From Streptomyces naganishii JCM 4654 (GTDB lineage Bacteria > Actinomycetota > Actinomycetes > Streptomycetales > Streptomycetaceae), in the NCBI RefSeq assembly GCF_014650575.1, contig NZ_BMVF01000004.1, forward strand, positions 1 through 64,000: DNA of 64,000 nucleotides. The letters are read 5' to 3'. Positions 8,787 to 17,594 of the stretch are shown in pieces; position 1 is the first letter of the stretch; each line of letters starts with the position of its first letter. Position numbers and translations under genes: made by a program. Below the pieces are notes generated by a model. It had not been told where the DNA came from. It searched no databases and was given only the letters and a program-made list of their open reading frames with translations.

Positions 8787-8804
8787 CGCCGCCAGAAGGC
8801 GGCG
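8787..8804. terminator. Stem-loop downstream of the TauE-like gene
   Basis: CGCCGCC and GGCGGCG form a perfect 7-bp GC stem around AGAA, in the 150-bp space between the minus-strand TauE gene end (8883) and the hydrolase fragment start (8731). It could terminate the TauE operon. There is no U-tract, which is common for Streptomyces terminators. Confidence 0.5.
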
Positions 8805-8882
8805 TGACCCCAAGTGGCACAAGTGGCAAAGGAAGCGCCGCCGGCTGCCACCCATCCGGCCGGGTCGTTGAACGGTCCGGGA

Positions 8883-9611
8883 TCACAGCACTCCCAGCCC
8901 CTTGGCCAGGGACGACACCCCGCCGGCCAGCGCGAGCAGCAGGACGAGCTGCCGGGCCCGCCTCTCCGGGACGCGCTGGGCGAGCGCCTTGCCCAAGACC
9001 GCGCCCACCAGCATGGCCACCACGGCTGTCGCCCACCCTGTCGAACCCAGCTGTGGCACGCCGTTGGCCCCTATGGAAAAGGCGTTCACGACGACGCCGT
9101 AGAACTGGGCGTTCGGCACGAACTCGTGGACGGTCCAGTCGGCGTTCATCGCGTAGATGGAGAGCGGAGGGCCGCCCAGTCCGGCCGAGGCATTCATGAA
9201 CCCGCCCGCCGCCCCCGCGGCCACGGCCCCTTTGGAACCGGCCAAGGCGGACACACGCAGGCCGCGCATCACCAGCAGCACGGCCAGAGTCACCAGGAGA
9301 CCCATGCCGACGAGCAGAACGGCCTGAGGCAGTTGGGCGGCCACCCATCTCCCGGCCGGGACGGTGCACGCGGAAGCGACGACCAGCGGCACCATGGCCG
9401 TGAGCCGTACCCGCCGCCAGCCGCCGACGAGCCCGGCGGCGCTGATCGCACCGGCCGCGCAGTTGGCCAGGGCGACGCCCTGGAGCGGACCGAGCAGCAG
9501 CACGAGCGCGGGCACGGCGGCGAGCGCGAAGCCCATCCCCGTCAACCACTGCACACAGGCCCCCACCGTGACGATGCTCGCGAGGAGCAGCTGCGCCGTC
9601 CCGCCGGTCAT
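8883..9611 (-). CDS. TauE/SafE family sulfite/anion exporter-like membrane protein
   Basis: A 242-residue polytopic membrane protein with about eight hydrophobic segments and the two family-typical glycine-rich motifs (TGMGFALAAVPALVLLLGP near the N-terminus and GGFMNASAGLGGPPLSIY mid-protein). The family moves sulfite, sulfoacetate or other organic anions; the substrate here is unknown. The ATG at 9611 overlaps the stop of the MaoC-like gene by 4 bp (ATGA), so the genes are coupled. A longer open frame upstream is only the shadow of that gene. The pair may handle a CoA-linked acid and its export, but this is speculative. Confidence 0.85.
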   Translation of the reverse strand: MTGGTAQLLLASIVTVGACVQWLTGMGFALAAVPALVLLLGPLQGVALANCAAGAISAAGLVGGWRRVRLTAMVPLVVASACTVPAGRWVAAQLPQAVLLVGMGLLVTLAVLLVMRGLRVSALAGSKGAVAAGAAGGFMNASAGLGGPPLSIYAMNADWTVHEFVPNAQFYGVVVNAFSIGANGVPQLGSTGWATAVVAMLVGAVLGKALAQRVPERRARQLVLLLALAGGVSSLAKGLGVL

Positions 9612-10099
9612 GCGCCGTCGCGGGTGCGCAGCAGGTTGACGACCGTCACCCGCAGCACCGGCTCGTCGTCCTGGTCGAGGAGCTCGGCGCGTGTGCGCAC
9701 GACGCCCCGCCGCCGGTCCGAGCGAGAGAGGCGGGTGTCGAGGGTATGGAGACGCAGGCGGAGCCGGTCGCCGGGGCGCACGGGCTTGAGCCAGCGCAGT
9801 TCGTCCACTCCGGGGCTGCCGAGACTTGCGACCGTGGACAGGTAATGCTTGGCGAACAGCTGCATCATCAGGGCGGCGGTGTGCCATCCACTGGCGACCA
9901 GTCCGCCGAACGGCCCTTGCTTCGCCGCGACGGGATCGGCATGGAGGGACTGGGGGTCGTACTGAGACGCGAACCGGATGATCTCCTCCTCGGTGACCGT
10001 GACGCTGCCGTACTCGTAGGTCGCGCCCGCCCTGTAGTCCTCGAAGTACCGGTCCTCGATAGGAGCGGAGAATCCATCCGTGCACCGAGAGTCGTCCAT
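9608..10099 (-). CDS. MaoC family (R)-hydratase / dehydratase
   Basis: A 163-residue single hot-dog-fold protein. The MaoC hydratase signature ASQYDPQSLHADPVAA is present with the catalytic pair D48 and H53, followed by GPFGGLVASGWHTAALMMQL. Such enzymes reversibly hydrate enoyl-CoA thioesters in the cytoplasm. The ATG at 10099 follows a GGGAG-type ribosome binding site. It overlaps TauE by 4 bp and probably leads that two-gene operon. MaoC-like proteins also occur in mesaconyl- or itaconyl-CoA pathways, so the precise acyl group is open. Confidence 0.85.
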   Translation of the reverse strand: MDDSRCTDGFSAPIEDRYFEDYRAGATYEYGSVTVTEEEIIRFASQYDPQSLHADPVAAKQGPFGGLVASGWHTAALMMQLFAKHYLSTVASLGSPGVDELRWLKPVRPGDRLRLRLHTLDTRLSRSDRRRGVVRTRAELLDQDDEPVLRVTVVNLLRTRDGA

Positions 10100-10158
10100 A
10101 TCTCCCTTACCCCTTTCTCTCTTTCCCGGTTGAAGCGGCGCGAGGAGCAGCGCGGCCG

Positions 10159-10428
10159 TTACTGGCACCGGTGACGGCCCGGTCCACGGCTTGAACGGAG
10201 GCGCCGCATGGCGCTCATCCATCGCCAACGAGTCCACCAGCCGGCCACCAGGTGGAGAAACGACGGCCCCACCCGGCACGGATGCACCCCCACCTCGCGC
10301 CGGACACCGTCGACCACGTACGGCTCCACGCGCAGCCATGCGTCCAGATCCTCGCGGGAGTCAGCGGCCACGACCAGCATCGAACCGATCACCACCGGGT
10401 GATCGTAGGCGATGACCAGGCAGTGCAT
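10159..10428 (-). pseudogene. YciI-like protein with internal deletion
   Basis: The frame begins MHCLVIAYDH, the normal YciI start, and passes directly to VVIGSMLVVAADSREDLDAWL then VEPYVVDGV and VHPCRVG, the normal YciI C-terminal half. About 35 central residues, where YciI carries its His-Asp pair and the strands around it, appear to be deleted in frame. Beyond HPCRVGP the sequence becomes Arg/Trp-rich and unlike the family. A functional ferredoxin-like fold is doubtful, so I call it a pseudogene. It lies just upstream of the MaoC operon on the same strand. Confidence 0.55.
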
Positions 10429-10634
10429 TCCGTTCCTCCCCGGAGGGTGCCGCCACCCGACGTGCACAGCATGTGCCGCCGGGCTGGCGGTGACTTCCGA
10501 GCTGATCGGAGCCGTCCCGAACCCGCTGATGCGCCGTCAGCGACGCGCTTCCCGCCCCGCCGTACATGCCACAGCCCGATTCAAATCCGGCCTGGCCGAC
10601 ACCTGATCTCATACGAAGCAGCCTCTTGAGGGTG

Positions 10635-11273
10635 TCAGACGGCGCCGACGGCGAGGTCGCTCGCACGCAGGGCGGCGACGAGAGCGGCAGGGGCGGTGGC
10701 GACGGAACCTGCGTTGTACGGCGGCTGGGGGTCGTACTCGACGACGAGCTGAACAGCTCGAGCAATCTCGTCACCGGCCATGCGGCCGGTCAGGCTCAGG
10801 GCGAGATCGATTCCGGCCGAGACGCCGGCGGCGGTGGCGTACTTGCCGTCGACGACGACCCGTTCCCTTGCGGGAGAGGCGCCGAACGCCCAGAGGTGGT
10901 CGAGGCAGACCCAGTGCGAGGTCGCCCGGCGGCCGGTGAGCAGGCCGGCGGCCCCCAGTAACAGGGACCCGGAGCAGACCGAGGCGGTCCAGGTGCTGGT
11001 CTCATCGACACGACGGATCCAGTCAAGGGTGGGCTCGTCCGCAAGAAGGTCCGCGGTTCCGGGGCCGCCCGGCACGAGGAGGACATCGGGTGCGGTCACC
11101 TCCTGGAGTGCGGCATCGGCACTGAGGGCAAGACTCGTCATCTCCGTACGGACCGGGCCCGGCTGGGCTGCGGTGAAAACGACCTCCGCGCCGGGGATAC
11201 GGGAGAGGATCTCGTACGGTCCGACGGCGTCCAGTGCTGTGAAGCGGTCGTACAGCAGAACGGCGATCTGCAT
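10635..11273 (-). CDS. DJ-1/PfpI family protein
   Basis: A 212-residue class I glutamine-amidotransferase-like protein. It starts MQIAVLLYDRFTALDAVGPYEIL, contains DVLLVPGGPG and the nucleophile elbow TASVCSGSLLLGAAGLL (C100), and GRRATSHWVCLDHL. These are hallmarks of the isonitrile hydratase/ThiJ-like subgroup. It is encoded immediately after a GlxA-type regulator carrying the same domain; its ATG shares one base with that gene's TGA (TGATG). The two are probably co-expressed. The substrate is unknown; hydration of an isonitrile or handling of a reactive aldehyde is possible. Confidence 0.85.
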   Translation of the reverse strand: MQIAVLLYDRFTALDAVGPYEILSRIPGAEVVFTAAQPGPVRTEMTSLALSADAALQEVTAPDVLLVPGGPGTADLLADEPTLDWIRRVDETSTWTASVCSGSLLLGAAGLLTGRRATSHWVCLDHLWAFGASPARERVVVDGKYATAAGVSAGIDLALSLTGRMAGDEIARAVQLVVEYDPQPPYNAGSVATAPAALVAALRASDLAVGAV

Positions 11274-12244
11274 CAGTCTTCTCCGGTTCGGTAAGTACGA
11301 AAGCGGCGTCGGTACTCGGTGGGCGCTACGGCGAGAGCGCGGACGAAGGCGCGCCGCATCGACTCCGGGGTGCCGAAGCCGCAGGCCCGGGCGATCTCCT
11401 CGATGCCGTCCTCGGTGTCTTCCAGCCGTCGGCGGGCCGCCTCCAACCGAACGCCGTCAACGTACCGGCCCGGTGTCACCCCCACCTCGGCGGCGAAGGT
11501 GCGCGCGAAGTGGCGAGGCGACAGGGCGCAACGCTCGGCGAGTGCGGTCACCGAGAGGTCGCCGTCGGGATGTTCGGCGATCCAGTACTGGACGTCGCGC
11601 AGCGGATGCCGTTCGGCAAGCTGGGCGGCGAGTTGGGTACTGAACTGTGCCTGACCGCCCGGCCTGCGCAGGAACACCACCAGGTGCCTGGCCACCTGCA
11701 GCGCGGCATCCCGGCCGAGATCCTCCTCGACCAGCGCCAAGGCGAGGTCGATGCCTGCTGTGACGCCGGCCGAGCTGGCGATGTTCCCGTCCTTGACGTA
11801 GATCGGTCCGGGATCGACGTCGATGTCCGGAAAACGCCGCGCGAGCGAGTCGCAGTACGCCCAGTGCGTGGTGGCACGCCGTCCGGCCAGCAGCCCGGCC
11901 TCCGCGAGCAGGAAGGCCCCGGTGCACACCGACACCACGCGCTCGGCCCCGGCCGCCAGTTGCCCGACCCGGCGTACCACCGCCGGATCGGGGGCGCTCG
12001 TGCCCGCACCGCCTGGCACCAGGAGCGTGTGAGCCGGTCCGACGTGGTCGAGGTCATCATCGGCCAGCAGCCGCAGCCCGCTGGACGTGCGCACCGGGCC
12101 GCCACCGGGGCTGGCCGTCGTGATCCGGTACAGATGCGGCTGACCCACGGCGGCACCCGCCCCGACGAAAGCCTCCAGGGGGCCGGTCACGTCAAGGCTC
12201 TGCACGCCCTCGTAGAGGACGATGACTATGCGGATGGACCTCAT
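11273..12244 (-). CDS. GlxA-type transcriptional regulator (DJ-1 domain plus AraC HTH)
   Basis: A 323-residue protein with two domains. Residues 1-190 form a DJ-1/PfpI domain (IVIVLYEGVQSLDVTGPLEAF, LLVPGGAG, VVSVCTGAFLLAEAGLL with C107). Residues about 215-320 are an AraC/XylS double HTH (LAERCALSPRHFARTF, then PGRYVDGVRLEAARRRLEDT and EEIARACGFGTPESMRRAFVR). GlxA-like regulators sense small metabolites and activate adjacent genes. The ATG at 12244 starts the conserved strand; the longer frame lacks homology. It likely activates itself and the coupled DJ-1 gene. Confidence 0.9.
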   Translation of the reverse strand: MRSIRIVIVLYEGVQSLDVTGPLEAFVGAGAAVGQPHLYRITTASPGGGPVRTSSGLRLLADDDLDHVGPAHTLLVPGGAGTSAPDPAVVRRVGQLAAGAERVVSVCTGAFLLAEAGLLAGRRATTHWAYCDSLARRFPDIDVDPGPIYVKDGNIASSAGVTAGIDLALALVEEDLGRDAALQVARHLVVFLRRPGGQAQFSTQLAAQLAERHPLRDVQYWIAEHPDGDLSVTALAERCALSPRHFARTFAAEVGVTPGRYVDGVRLEAARRRLEDTEDGIEEIARACGFGTPESMRRAFVRALAVAPTEYRRRFRTYRTGED

Positions 12245-12309
12245 GCGGCTCAGCCTGACAGCGGGTCGGCACGGCAGCAATGACGCGTTTCCCACCTTTC
12301 CTGCCCTCA

Positions 12310-12630
12310 TCGAGACGACTGACGCCCAGTGGGCCCGCTTCGAGCCGTTGCTGCCGGACCGGACTACTCGGCGGGGTGGGCGGTGGCTTGATCACCGGCA
12401 GGTGGTCGTCACGATCGCGTTCAAGTACCGCACTGGCAAGCGTGGATGGACTTGCCCGAGCATTTCGGTAAAGTCCCGTGCCCCCGTCAACCGGGCGTCC
12501 TGCTGCTACGGAGGGCGGCAGTCGGCGACCGCGCCGCCTGGATCGTCCAGCAGGGCGTTGCGGCCAGTGATGCGTTTACCGACCGGTTCCCGCCGTGCTT
12601 CGAAGGCCTGGCCGAGCGGCTGGGGCTCGG
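12310..12630 (+). pseudogene. IS5-family transposase N-terminal relic
   Basis: The first frame gives TDAQWARFEPLLPDR, RRGGRWLDHRQVVVTIAFKYRTG, the canonical start of Streptomyces IS5 transposases. After KRGW the reading moves one frame to MDLPEHFGK, which should continue WRGVYNRLR but does not. Only loosely similar sequence follows and the DDE domain is absent. It begins 65 bp from the divergent GlxA regulator start and may have disturbed its promoter. Confidence 0.75.
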
Positions 12631-12740
12631 CGCAGTAAGGCACTGACGCATCTGCCGCATGCCGTTCGCCCATCACCGAGGCGGGTCAGGGCGCCCGGTG
12701 TCCCGGTCTGCTGCGAGGTGGTGCCCGTGTGTAGGGGCGG

Positions 12741-12868
12741 TCAGTCGGCGGGGGCCGGCAGCGGGACGGCCCACTCCAGAAGTGCGCCAGCGGGTTCGCA
12801 GGATGTGAGGGTGAGGGTGCCGCCGAGTTCCTCGGCTCGGGTACGGAAGTTGGCCGGTCCGTTGCGGC
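12741..12868 (-). pseudogene. Sensor histidine kinase C-terminal tail
   Basis: The minus frame ends GPANFRTRAEELGGTLTLTS, CEPAGALLEWAVPLPAPAD and stop. This matches the last 35-40 residues of NarL-type histidine kinases (G-box GxxNMRxRAxxLGGxLxxxS...GxxVxWxVPL). No other part of a kinase is adjacent; the upstream bases instead encode an ISL3 scrap on the other strand. An insertion evidently removed the rest. Confidence 0.6.
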
Positions 12869-12975
12869 GGCAACTCGACGACATCCTCTCCCGCTGCCCG
12901 CAGATGGCCGCGCTCCGAGGACACGTCGAGTCCTTCGCCCGCATGATCTGCGACCGCACCGGCACCGCTCTGCTG
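12865..12975 (+). pseudogene. ISL3-family transposase fragment
   Basis: The plus frame gives LDDILSRCPQMAALRGHVES then FARMICDRTGTAL, the helical segment near the C-terminus of ISL3-type transposases (CPEL..L..HV.SFA.MM..R.G..L..W). Both flanks are unrelated, so about 35 codons remain. It abuts the histidine-kinase tail and marks an insertion/deletion joint. Confidence 0.6.
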
Positions 12976-13235
12976 ACCGGATCCGCGCTGCATGTTGGTC
13001 GACCGTGGGGTGCACGAGCGGTGCGGCGCGCTGCTGAACGCGACACTGGGCGGTGCGGACAGCCCTGGCAGGTGACATCGATCGGCAGAGGCACGGCCGG
13101 CGAGGCGAGCATTCGTGGTCGGTCAGCTCGTAGACGGCCGTCTTTATCGCCGTCACCTTGAGCGCGTCGCGCAGGAGGTGGCCGGTGTCGCGGGGGACGC
13201 TGAAGGTCCAATGCGGAGGCAAGAAGGGGGGCGCG

Positions 13236-14087
13236 GTGCGGCGCAAGACGACACGGGATGCAGCCTGGGTGCTGCCCGTGCTCGGGGCGGTCAGCGTGCT
13301 GGTGGGAGCCGCGGTGCTGGGACTGCCAGGGCATGGGCATGGGCATGCGGGCGGCTCGACAGCAAGCCGATCGAACGGCCGGGGGCAGGCGACCGCCTCG
13401 TCTACGTCGTCGTTGCTCTACGACTCCGAGCGGCCGCCGGCGAATCAGAAGTCCGCACCCGATCCACACCTGCCCGCCCCGGTAGTGAGCATGGACATTG
13501 CCCACGCATCGGACAAGGGAACGCATGCCGTCAACATCACCATCGACGACGGCCCGGACCCGGTGTGGACGCCGCGCGTACTGCAGGTACTCAAGGACGA
13601 CGGTGTCAAAGCGGTCTTCTGCATGATCGGGGAGGAAGCGGCCGGCTATCCCGCCGTGGTGCGGCAGGTCGTCGCCGACGGGCACCGGTTGTGCGACCAC
13701 AGCCTTCATCACGACACGACGATGGGTCGTAAGCCACCTTCCTACCAGTACAGCGAAATCGTCAACGCGAAAGGGGAGATCGAGCGTGCCTCGGGAGGCG
13801 TGAAGCCGCTCTACTACCGCGCGCCGGGCGGCGCGTTCACCCCCTACAGTCGGCAGATCGCCGCGTCGATAGGCATGCGCCCGCTCGGCTGGAACATCGA
13901 CGCCCGGGACTACAAGCGATCCGGTGCGCTGACGATCGTGACTACCGTGGAGCATGAGCTGCCCAACGGCCCCACGATCCTTTTCCATGACGGCGGCGGG
14001 GATCGATCGCAGACGGTCGCCGCGCTCGCCGCGCTCCTGCCCCGTCTGCGGCAGCAGGGCTATGCTTTCGGTTTTCCCGTGCGGTGA
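13236..14087 (+). CDS. Secreted/membrane-anchored polysaccharide deacetylase
   Basis: A 283-residue NodB-homology protein. A basic N-terminus and one hydrophobic helix (AAWVLPVLGAVSVLVGAAVLGL, residues 9-30) act as signal or membrane anchor, so the domain is extracellular. Motifs: TIDDGPDP (D104/D105), DHSLHH (H155/H159 metal ligands), RAPGGAF, WNIDARDY and ILFHDGGGDR. The family removes N-acetyl groups from peptidoglycan, chitin or similar polymers. The GTG at 13236 follows an AAGAAGGGGG ribosome binding site; the upstream frame is not conserved. It stands alone among IS relics. Confidence 0.85.
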   Translation: MRRKTTRDAAWVLPVLGAVSVLVGAAVLGLPGHGHGHAGGSTASRSNGRGQATASSTSSLLYDSERPPANQKSAPDPHLPAPVVSMDIAHASDKGTHAVNITIDDGPDPVWTPRVLQVLKDDGVKAVFCMIGEEAAGYPAVVRQVVADGHRLCDHSLHHDTTMGRKPPSYQYSEIVNAKGEIERASGGVKPLYYRAPGGAFTPYSRQIAASIGMRPLGWNIDARDYKRSGALTIVTTVEHELPNGPTILFHDGGGDRSQTVAALAALLPRLRQQGYAFGFPVR

Positions 14088-14376
14088 AATACGCAGCGCC
14101 CAGGAGTTGTGTTCCGTCGGGACCAGATCATCGGCGAGGCTGTGGAACGCCGGCTCTGAGCAGGCGGGCACATTCTGGAACAACACAATCGCGTCCCTGT
14201 GAGCCGAACTGCTCATGACCCCTGGGCTGGCGGAGCGGACGATGGAGAGTGTGCTGTCGTCAGCCGTGCTCAGGAATCGGTGATCCCTCTGGGCAAGTTG
14301 GCCTTCGGACGGATCGCCGTGGAAACGGACGACTCCCCCGGCAGGGCGCGGGGCGGGGACACGAGCGGCCGAGCGC

Positions 14377-14751
14377 GGCGCTCTGCGGTGGCACCAGTTC
14401 GCCCACCGGGGTCACCTTGCCGTCTGCTTGGAAACCCCGGTCGAGAAGCTTGGCGGTCTCCTTGTAGACCTCCTTGTGCTCGCGTTTCGCCGGGTGCATC
14501 ACCGTGCCGATCAGCACCTTGCCGTTCCGCTGGGCGGCTCCGGTGAAGGTGGCGCCGGCGTTGGTGGTCTCGCCGTTCTTCACGCCTGCGATGCCCTGGT
14601 AGACGGGTACGTCGGTGTCGCCGCTCAGAAGCCGATTGGTGTAGGGGATCTGACGGGAGTCGAACGTGGCACTGACCGTCGAGCAGTAGTCGCGGAAGTC
14701 CTTCTTGTGCAGCCCGGAATAGCCGTCGGGCGTGACCACGTGCGTGTCCAG
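14377..14751 (-). pseudogene. D-Ala-D-Ala carboxypeptidase (S11) relic lacking N-terminus
   Basis: About 125 residues of a DacC-like penicillin-binding protein survive: THVVTPDGYSGLHKKDFRDY, IPYTNRLLSGDTDVPVYQGI, AGVKNGETTNAGATFTGAA and GTVMHPAKREHKEVYKE. The KNGxT stretch occupies the place of the K(T/S)G motif. The SxxK nucleophile and SxN motifs upstream are missing and replaced by Arg-rich sequence, and the C-terminal anchor is lost, so no active enzyme can form. Confidence 0.8.
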
Positions 14752-14969
14752 GGCATCCTGCGCGCCATCGCCCTGCTGGCCGCGGCGGCCGCACTCGGCC
14801 CGACGCCTGCGCCGCTGAATCAGGCGGCGCCATGTCCAACCGCCACCGCCACCGCTCGCGCGGAGGGGCATCGCCTTCTTCGATCCTTCCTCTCACTTTC
14901 TGCCGGGTTCGCAGCACGGGGCGGGGGAACCCCGCACAACACCACACCGACCAGGGCAGAAGGGACCGA

Positions 14970-16397
14970 ATGCGGATGACGGTGAAGCGCGACAACCGCG
15001 GCGAGAGCAGGGACCTGGAAGTCAACCCCATCTTCAGCCGGGAGCCCATCCGGGTACCCCGGTATGCGCTGCCGGACGGGGAGATGGAGCCGGACACCGC
15101 CTACCAGGTGGTCCACGACGAGTTGATGCTCGACGGCAACGCCCGGCAGAACCTGGCGACGTTCGTCTCGACCTGGGCTGAACCCGAGGCCCGGCGGCTG
15201 ATGGCCGAGTGCGCCGAGAAAAACATGATCGACAAGGACGAGTATCCGCAGACCGCGGAACTCGAGAACCGGTGCGTCCACATGCTCGCCCGGCTCTGGC
15301 ACGCCGAGGACCCACGCCACGCGATGGGCTGCTCGACCACCGGATCGAGCGAGGCGGCGATGCTGGGAGGCCTGGCGCTGAAGCGGCGCTGGCAGCACAA
15401 CCGCCGCGCCGAGGGCAAGCCGGCCGATAAGCCCAACCTCGTCATGGGCATCAACGTCCAGATCTGCTGGGAGAAGTTCGCCGACTACTTCGAGGTCGAG
15501 CCCCGCTACGTGCCCATGGAGGGCGACCGCTACCACCTCACCCCCGACAAGGCGGTGGAGCTGTGCGACGAGAACACCATCGGCGTGGTCGCCGTCCTCG
15601 GCTCAACCTTCGACGGCAGTTACGAGCCCGTCGCCGGCATCGCCGCGGCCCTGGACGACCTGCAGTCCCGTACAGGGCTGGACATCCCCATCCACGTCGA
15701 CGGGGCTTCCGGGGGAATGATCGCGCCGTTCCTCGACCCGGACCTGAAGTGGGACTTCAGGCTGCCTCGGGTCGCCTCGATCAACACCTCCGGGCACAAG
15801 TTCGGGCTGGTCCTGCCCGGGGTGGGCTGGGCGCTGTGGCGGGACAGGGACGCCCTGCCCGACGACCTGGTCTTCCACGTCAACTACCTCGGCGGGGACA
15901 TGCCGACGTTCGCGCTGAACTTCTCCCGGCCAGGCGCCCAGGTCGTCGCGCAGTACTACAACTTCCTGCGCCTGGGCTTCGACGGCTACCGGCGAGTCCA
16001 GCAGACCTGCCGTGACGTCGCCACCCGGCTCGCCGCCGAGATCGCCAAACTCGAGCCCTTCGAGCTGATCACCGACGGCAGCGACATCCCCGTGTTCGCC
16101 TTCCGGATCCGCGAGGACATCGACCACTTCAGCGTCTTCGACGTCTCCGCGGCACTGCGCGAACAGGGCTGGCTGGTGCCGGCCTACACCTTCCCCAAAG
16201 ACCGCACCGACCTGGCCGTCCTGCGCATCGTGGTCCGCAACGGTTTCAGTCACGACCTCGCCGACCTGCTTCTTGAGGATCTGCGCCGCGTCCTGCCCCG
16301 GCTGGACAAGCAGCACGAGCCGCACCGCGACGACGAGCCCGGCGGCTTCGCCCACGGCGCCGAGACCAAGAACCCCCGGACGCCCGGCCGCCACTGA
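14970..16397 (+). CDS. gadB: Glutamate decarboxylase
   Basis: A 475-residue PLP enzyme of decarboxylase group II. Visible are ENRCVHMLARLWHA, MGCSTTGSSEAAMLGGLALKRRW, HVDGASGGMIAPF (PLP-interacting Asp and Ala) and NTSGHKFGLVLPGVGW with the Schiff-base Lys at about residue 277, near the K276 of E. coli GadB. It converts glutamate to GABA with proton consumption, giving acid tolerance or feeding the GABA shunt. The ATG at 14970 follows AGAAGGGA. No GABA antiporter lies beside it; the next gene, 93 bp downstream, is a class II amidotransferase that may supply glutamate. Confidence 0.93.
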   Translation: MRMTVKRDNRGESRDLEVNPIFSREPIRVPRYALPDGEMEPDTAYQVVHDELMLDGNARQNLATFVSTWAEPEARRLMAECAEKNMIDKDEYPQTAELENRCVHMLARLWHAEDPRHAMGCSTTGSSEAAMLGGLALKRRWQHNRRAEGKPADKPNLVMGINVQICWEKFADYFEVEPRYVPMEGDRYHLTPDKAVELCDENTIGVVAVLGSTFDGSYEPVAGIAAALDDLQSRTGLDIPIHVDGASGGMIAPFLDPDLKWDFRLPRVASINTSGHKFGLVLPGVGWALWRDRDALPDDLVFHVNYLGGDMPTFALNFSRPGAQVVAQYYNFLRLGFDGYRRVQQTCRDVATRLAAEIAKLEPFELITDGSDIPVFAFRIREDIDHFSVFDVSAALREQGWLVPAYTFPKDRTDLAVLRIVVRNGFSHDLADLLLEDLRRVLPRLDKQHEPHRDDEPGGFAHGAETKNPRTPGRH

Positions 16398-16489
16398 CAC
16401 CGACCCCCACCCACCGCCGGACACCGGCCCGTGCGCGCACCCCTGCAAGCGCCGGGCTGGCTGCCCGGCGACCAAGAAGAAGGAGAACC

Positions 16490-17359
16490 ATGTGTCGCCT
16501 GTTCGGTCTCAGCAGCGCTCCGCAGCGCACCTCCGCGACGTTCTGGCTGCTGGACGCCCCCGACAGCCTCAGCCGGCAAAGCCACAAGGACCCCGACGGC
16601 ACCGGTCTGGGCTACTTCTCCGCTGACGGCACCCCGCACGTCGACAAGGCCCCGATCGCCGCCTACCAGGACCGCGCCTTCGCCGAAGAAGCCCGGCAGG
16701 TCGAGTCGGCCACCTTCGTCGCCCACGTGCGTTACGCCTCCACCGGCAGCCTGGACACGCGCAACACCCACCCCTTCAAACAGGAGGAACGGCTGTTCGC
16801 GCACAACGGCGTCATCGAGGGCCTCGACAAGCTCGACGACCACCTGGGCGAGGACCGCTCCCTGGTCAAGGGCGACACCGACTCCGAACGGTTCTTCGCC
16901 CTGATCACCCGGGAGACGAGGCAGAACGGCGGCGACGTCGCCGCAGGCATTGAGCACGCCGCCCGGTGGATCGCGCAAAACCTGCCTGTATACGCCCTCA
17001 ACCTCGTCCTCATCACCCCCGAGCATCTGTGGGCGCTGCGCTATCCGGACACCCACGAGCTATATGTCCTCGAGCGTCCGGCGGGCGGCCAGCACGGCAG
17101 CCGGCATCTCGATCACAGCGGCAGCCACGGGCGCATGCGCATCCACTCCGAGAACCTGACCGACCACCCGGCCGTCGTCGTCGCCAGCGAATGCCTGGAC
17201 GACAATCCCCACTGGCGTCAGATGGAGCCTGGGGAACTCCTCCATGTCGGTCCCGACCTGCACACCACCCACCGCGTAGTCCTGCCGGGGCCCCCGGCAC
17301 ACCGGCTCAGCCTCCAGGACCTCAACCCCGACGCCGCCGCCTCACAGAAAGCCGCCTAG
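16490..17359 (+). CDS. Class II glutamine amidotransferase
   Basis: A 289-residue protein starting MCRLFGLSS, so Cys2 becomes the N-terminal nucleophile once Met is removed. HVRYASTGSLDTRNTHPF and FAHNGVIEG are the glutaminase-domain motifs of the YafJ/EgtC-like group. It hydrolyses glutamine, or a gamma-glutamyl amide, to glutamate in the cytoplasm; no synthase domain is attached. A strong AGAAGGAGAA site precedes the ATG. It follows glutamate decarboxylase by 93 bp on the same strand, so a glutamine-to-glutamate-to-GABA acid-resistance route is an attractive inference. Confidence 0.85.
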   Translation: MCRLFGLSSAPQRTSATFWLLDAPDSLSRQSHKDPDGTGLGYFSADGTPHVDKAPIAAYQDRAFAEEARQVESATFVAHVRYASTGSLDTRNTHPFKQEERLFAHNGVIEGLDKLDDHLGEDRSLVKGDTDSERFFALITRETRQNGGDVAAGIEHAARWIAQNLPVYALNLVLITPEHLWALRYPDTHELYVLERPAGGQHGSRHLDHSGSHGRMRIHSENLTDHPAVVVASECLDDNPHWRQMEPGELLHVGPDLHTTHRVVLPGPPAHRLSLQDLNPDAAASQKAA

Positions 17360-17375
17360 GTTCTGTCGTCAAACA

Positions 17376-17570
17376 TCACGTCCACATCAGCAGGGCTGCG
17401 AGGGTGACGGCTGCTTGGTAGGACTCGGTGGTCTTGTCGTACCGGGTGGCGATGCCGCGCCACTGCTTCAACTTGTTGAAGCACCGTTCCACCACGTTGC
17501 GCCGCTTGTAGGTGTCGCGGTCGAAGGCCGGGGGCCGTCCGCCACGGCTGCCGCGGTTCAGCCGGTTATC
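17376..17570 (-). pseudogene. IS5-family transposase C-terminal relic
   Basis: The minus frame gives RGGRPPAFDRDTYKRRNVVE, RCFNKLKQWRGIATRYDKTT and SYQAAVTLAALLMW, the standard C-terminal end of Streptomyces IS5 transposases. The DDE catalytic part is absent, cut at about 17570 by unrelated plus-strand sequence. An N-terminal IS5 scrap of opposite orientation lies at 12310, so the two could come from one element split and inverted, or from two insertions. Confidence 0.8.
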
Positions 17571-17594
17571 GACGTCGCTGTCCCACGCGCAGAA

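Noticed and set aside
9612..10085. N-terminal extension of the TauE-like frame to 400 residues
   Set aside because: The extra residues are the out-of-frame shadow of the MaoC-like gene; the ATG at 9611 overlaps its stop in the usual coupled manner.
12741..14216. 491-codon minus-strand open frame across the polysaccharide deacetylase
   Set aside because: Only its last 40 codons (histidine kinase tail) are protein-like; the rest is antisense to the deacetylase and IS scraps.
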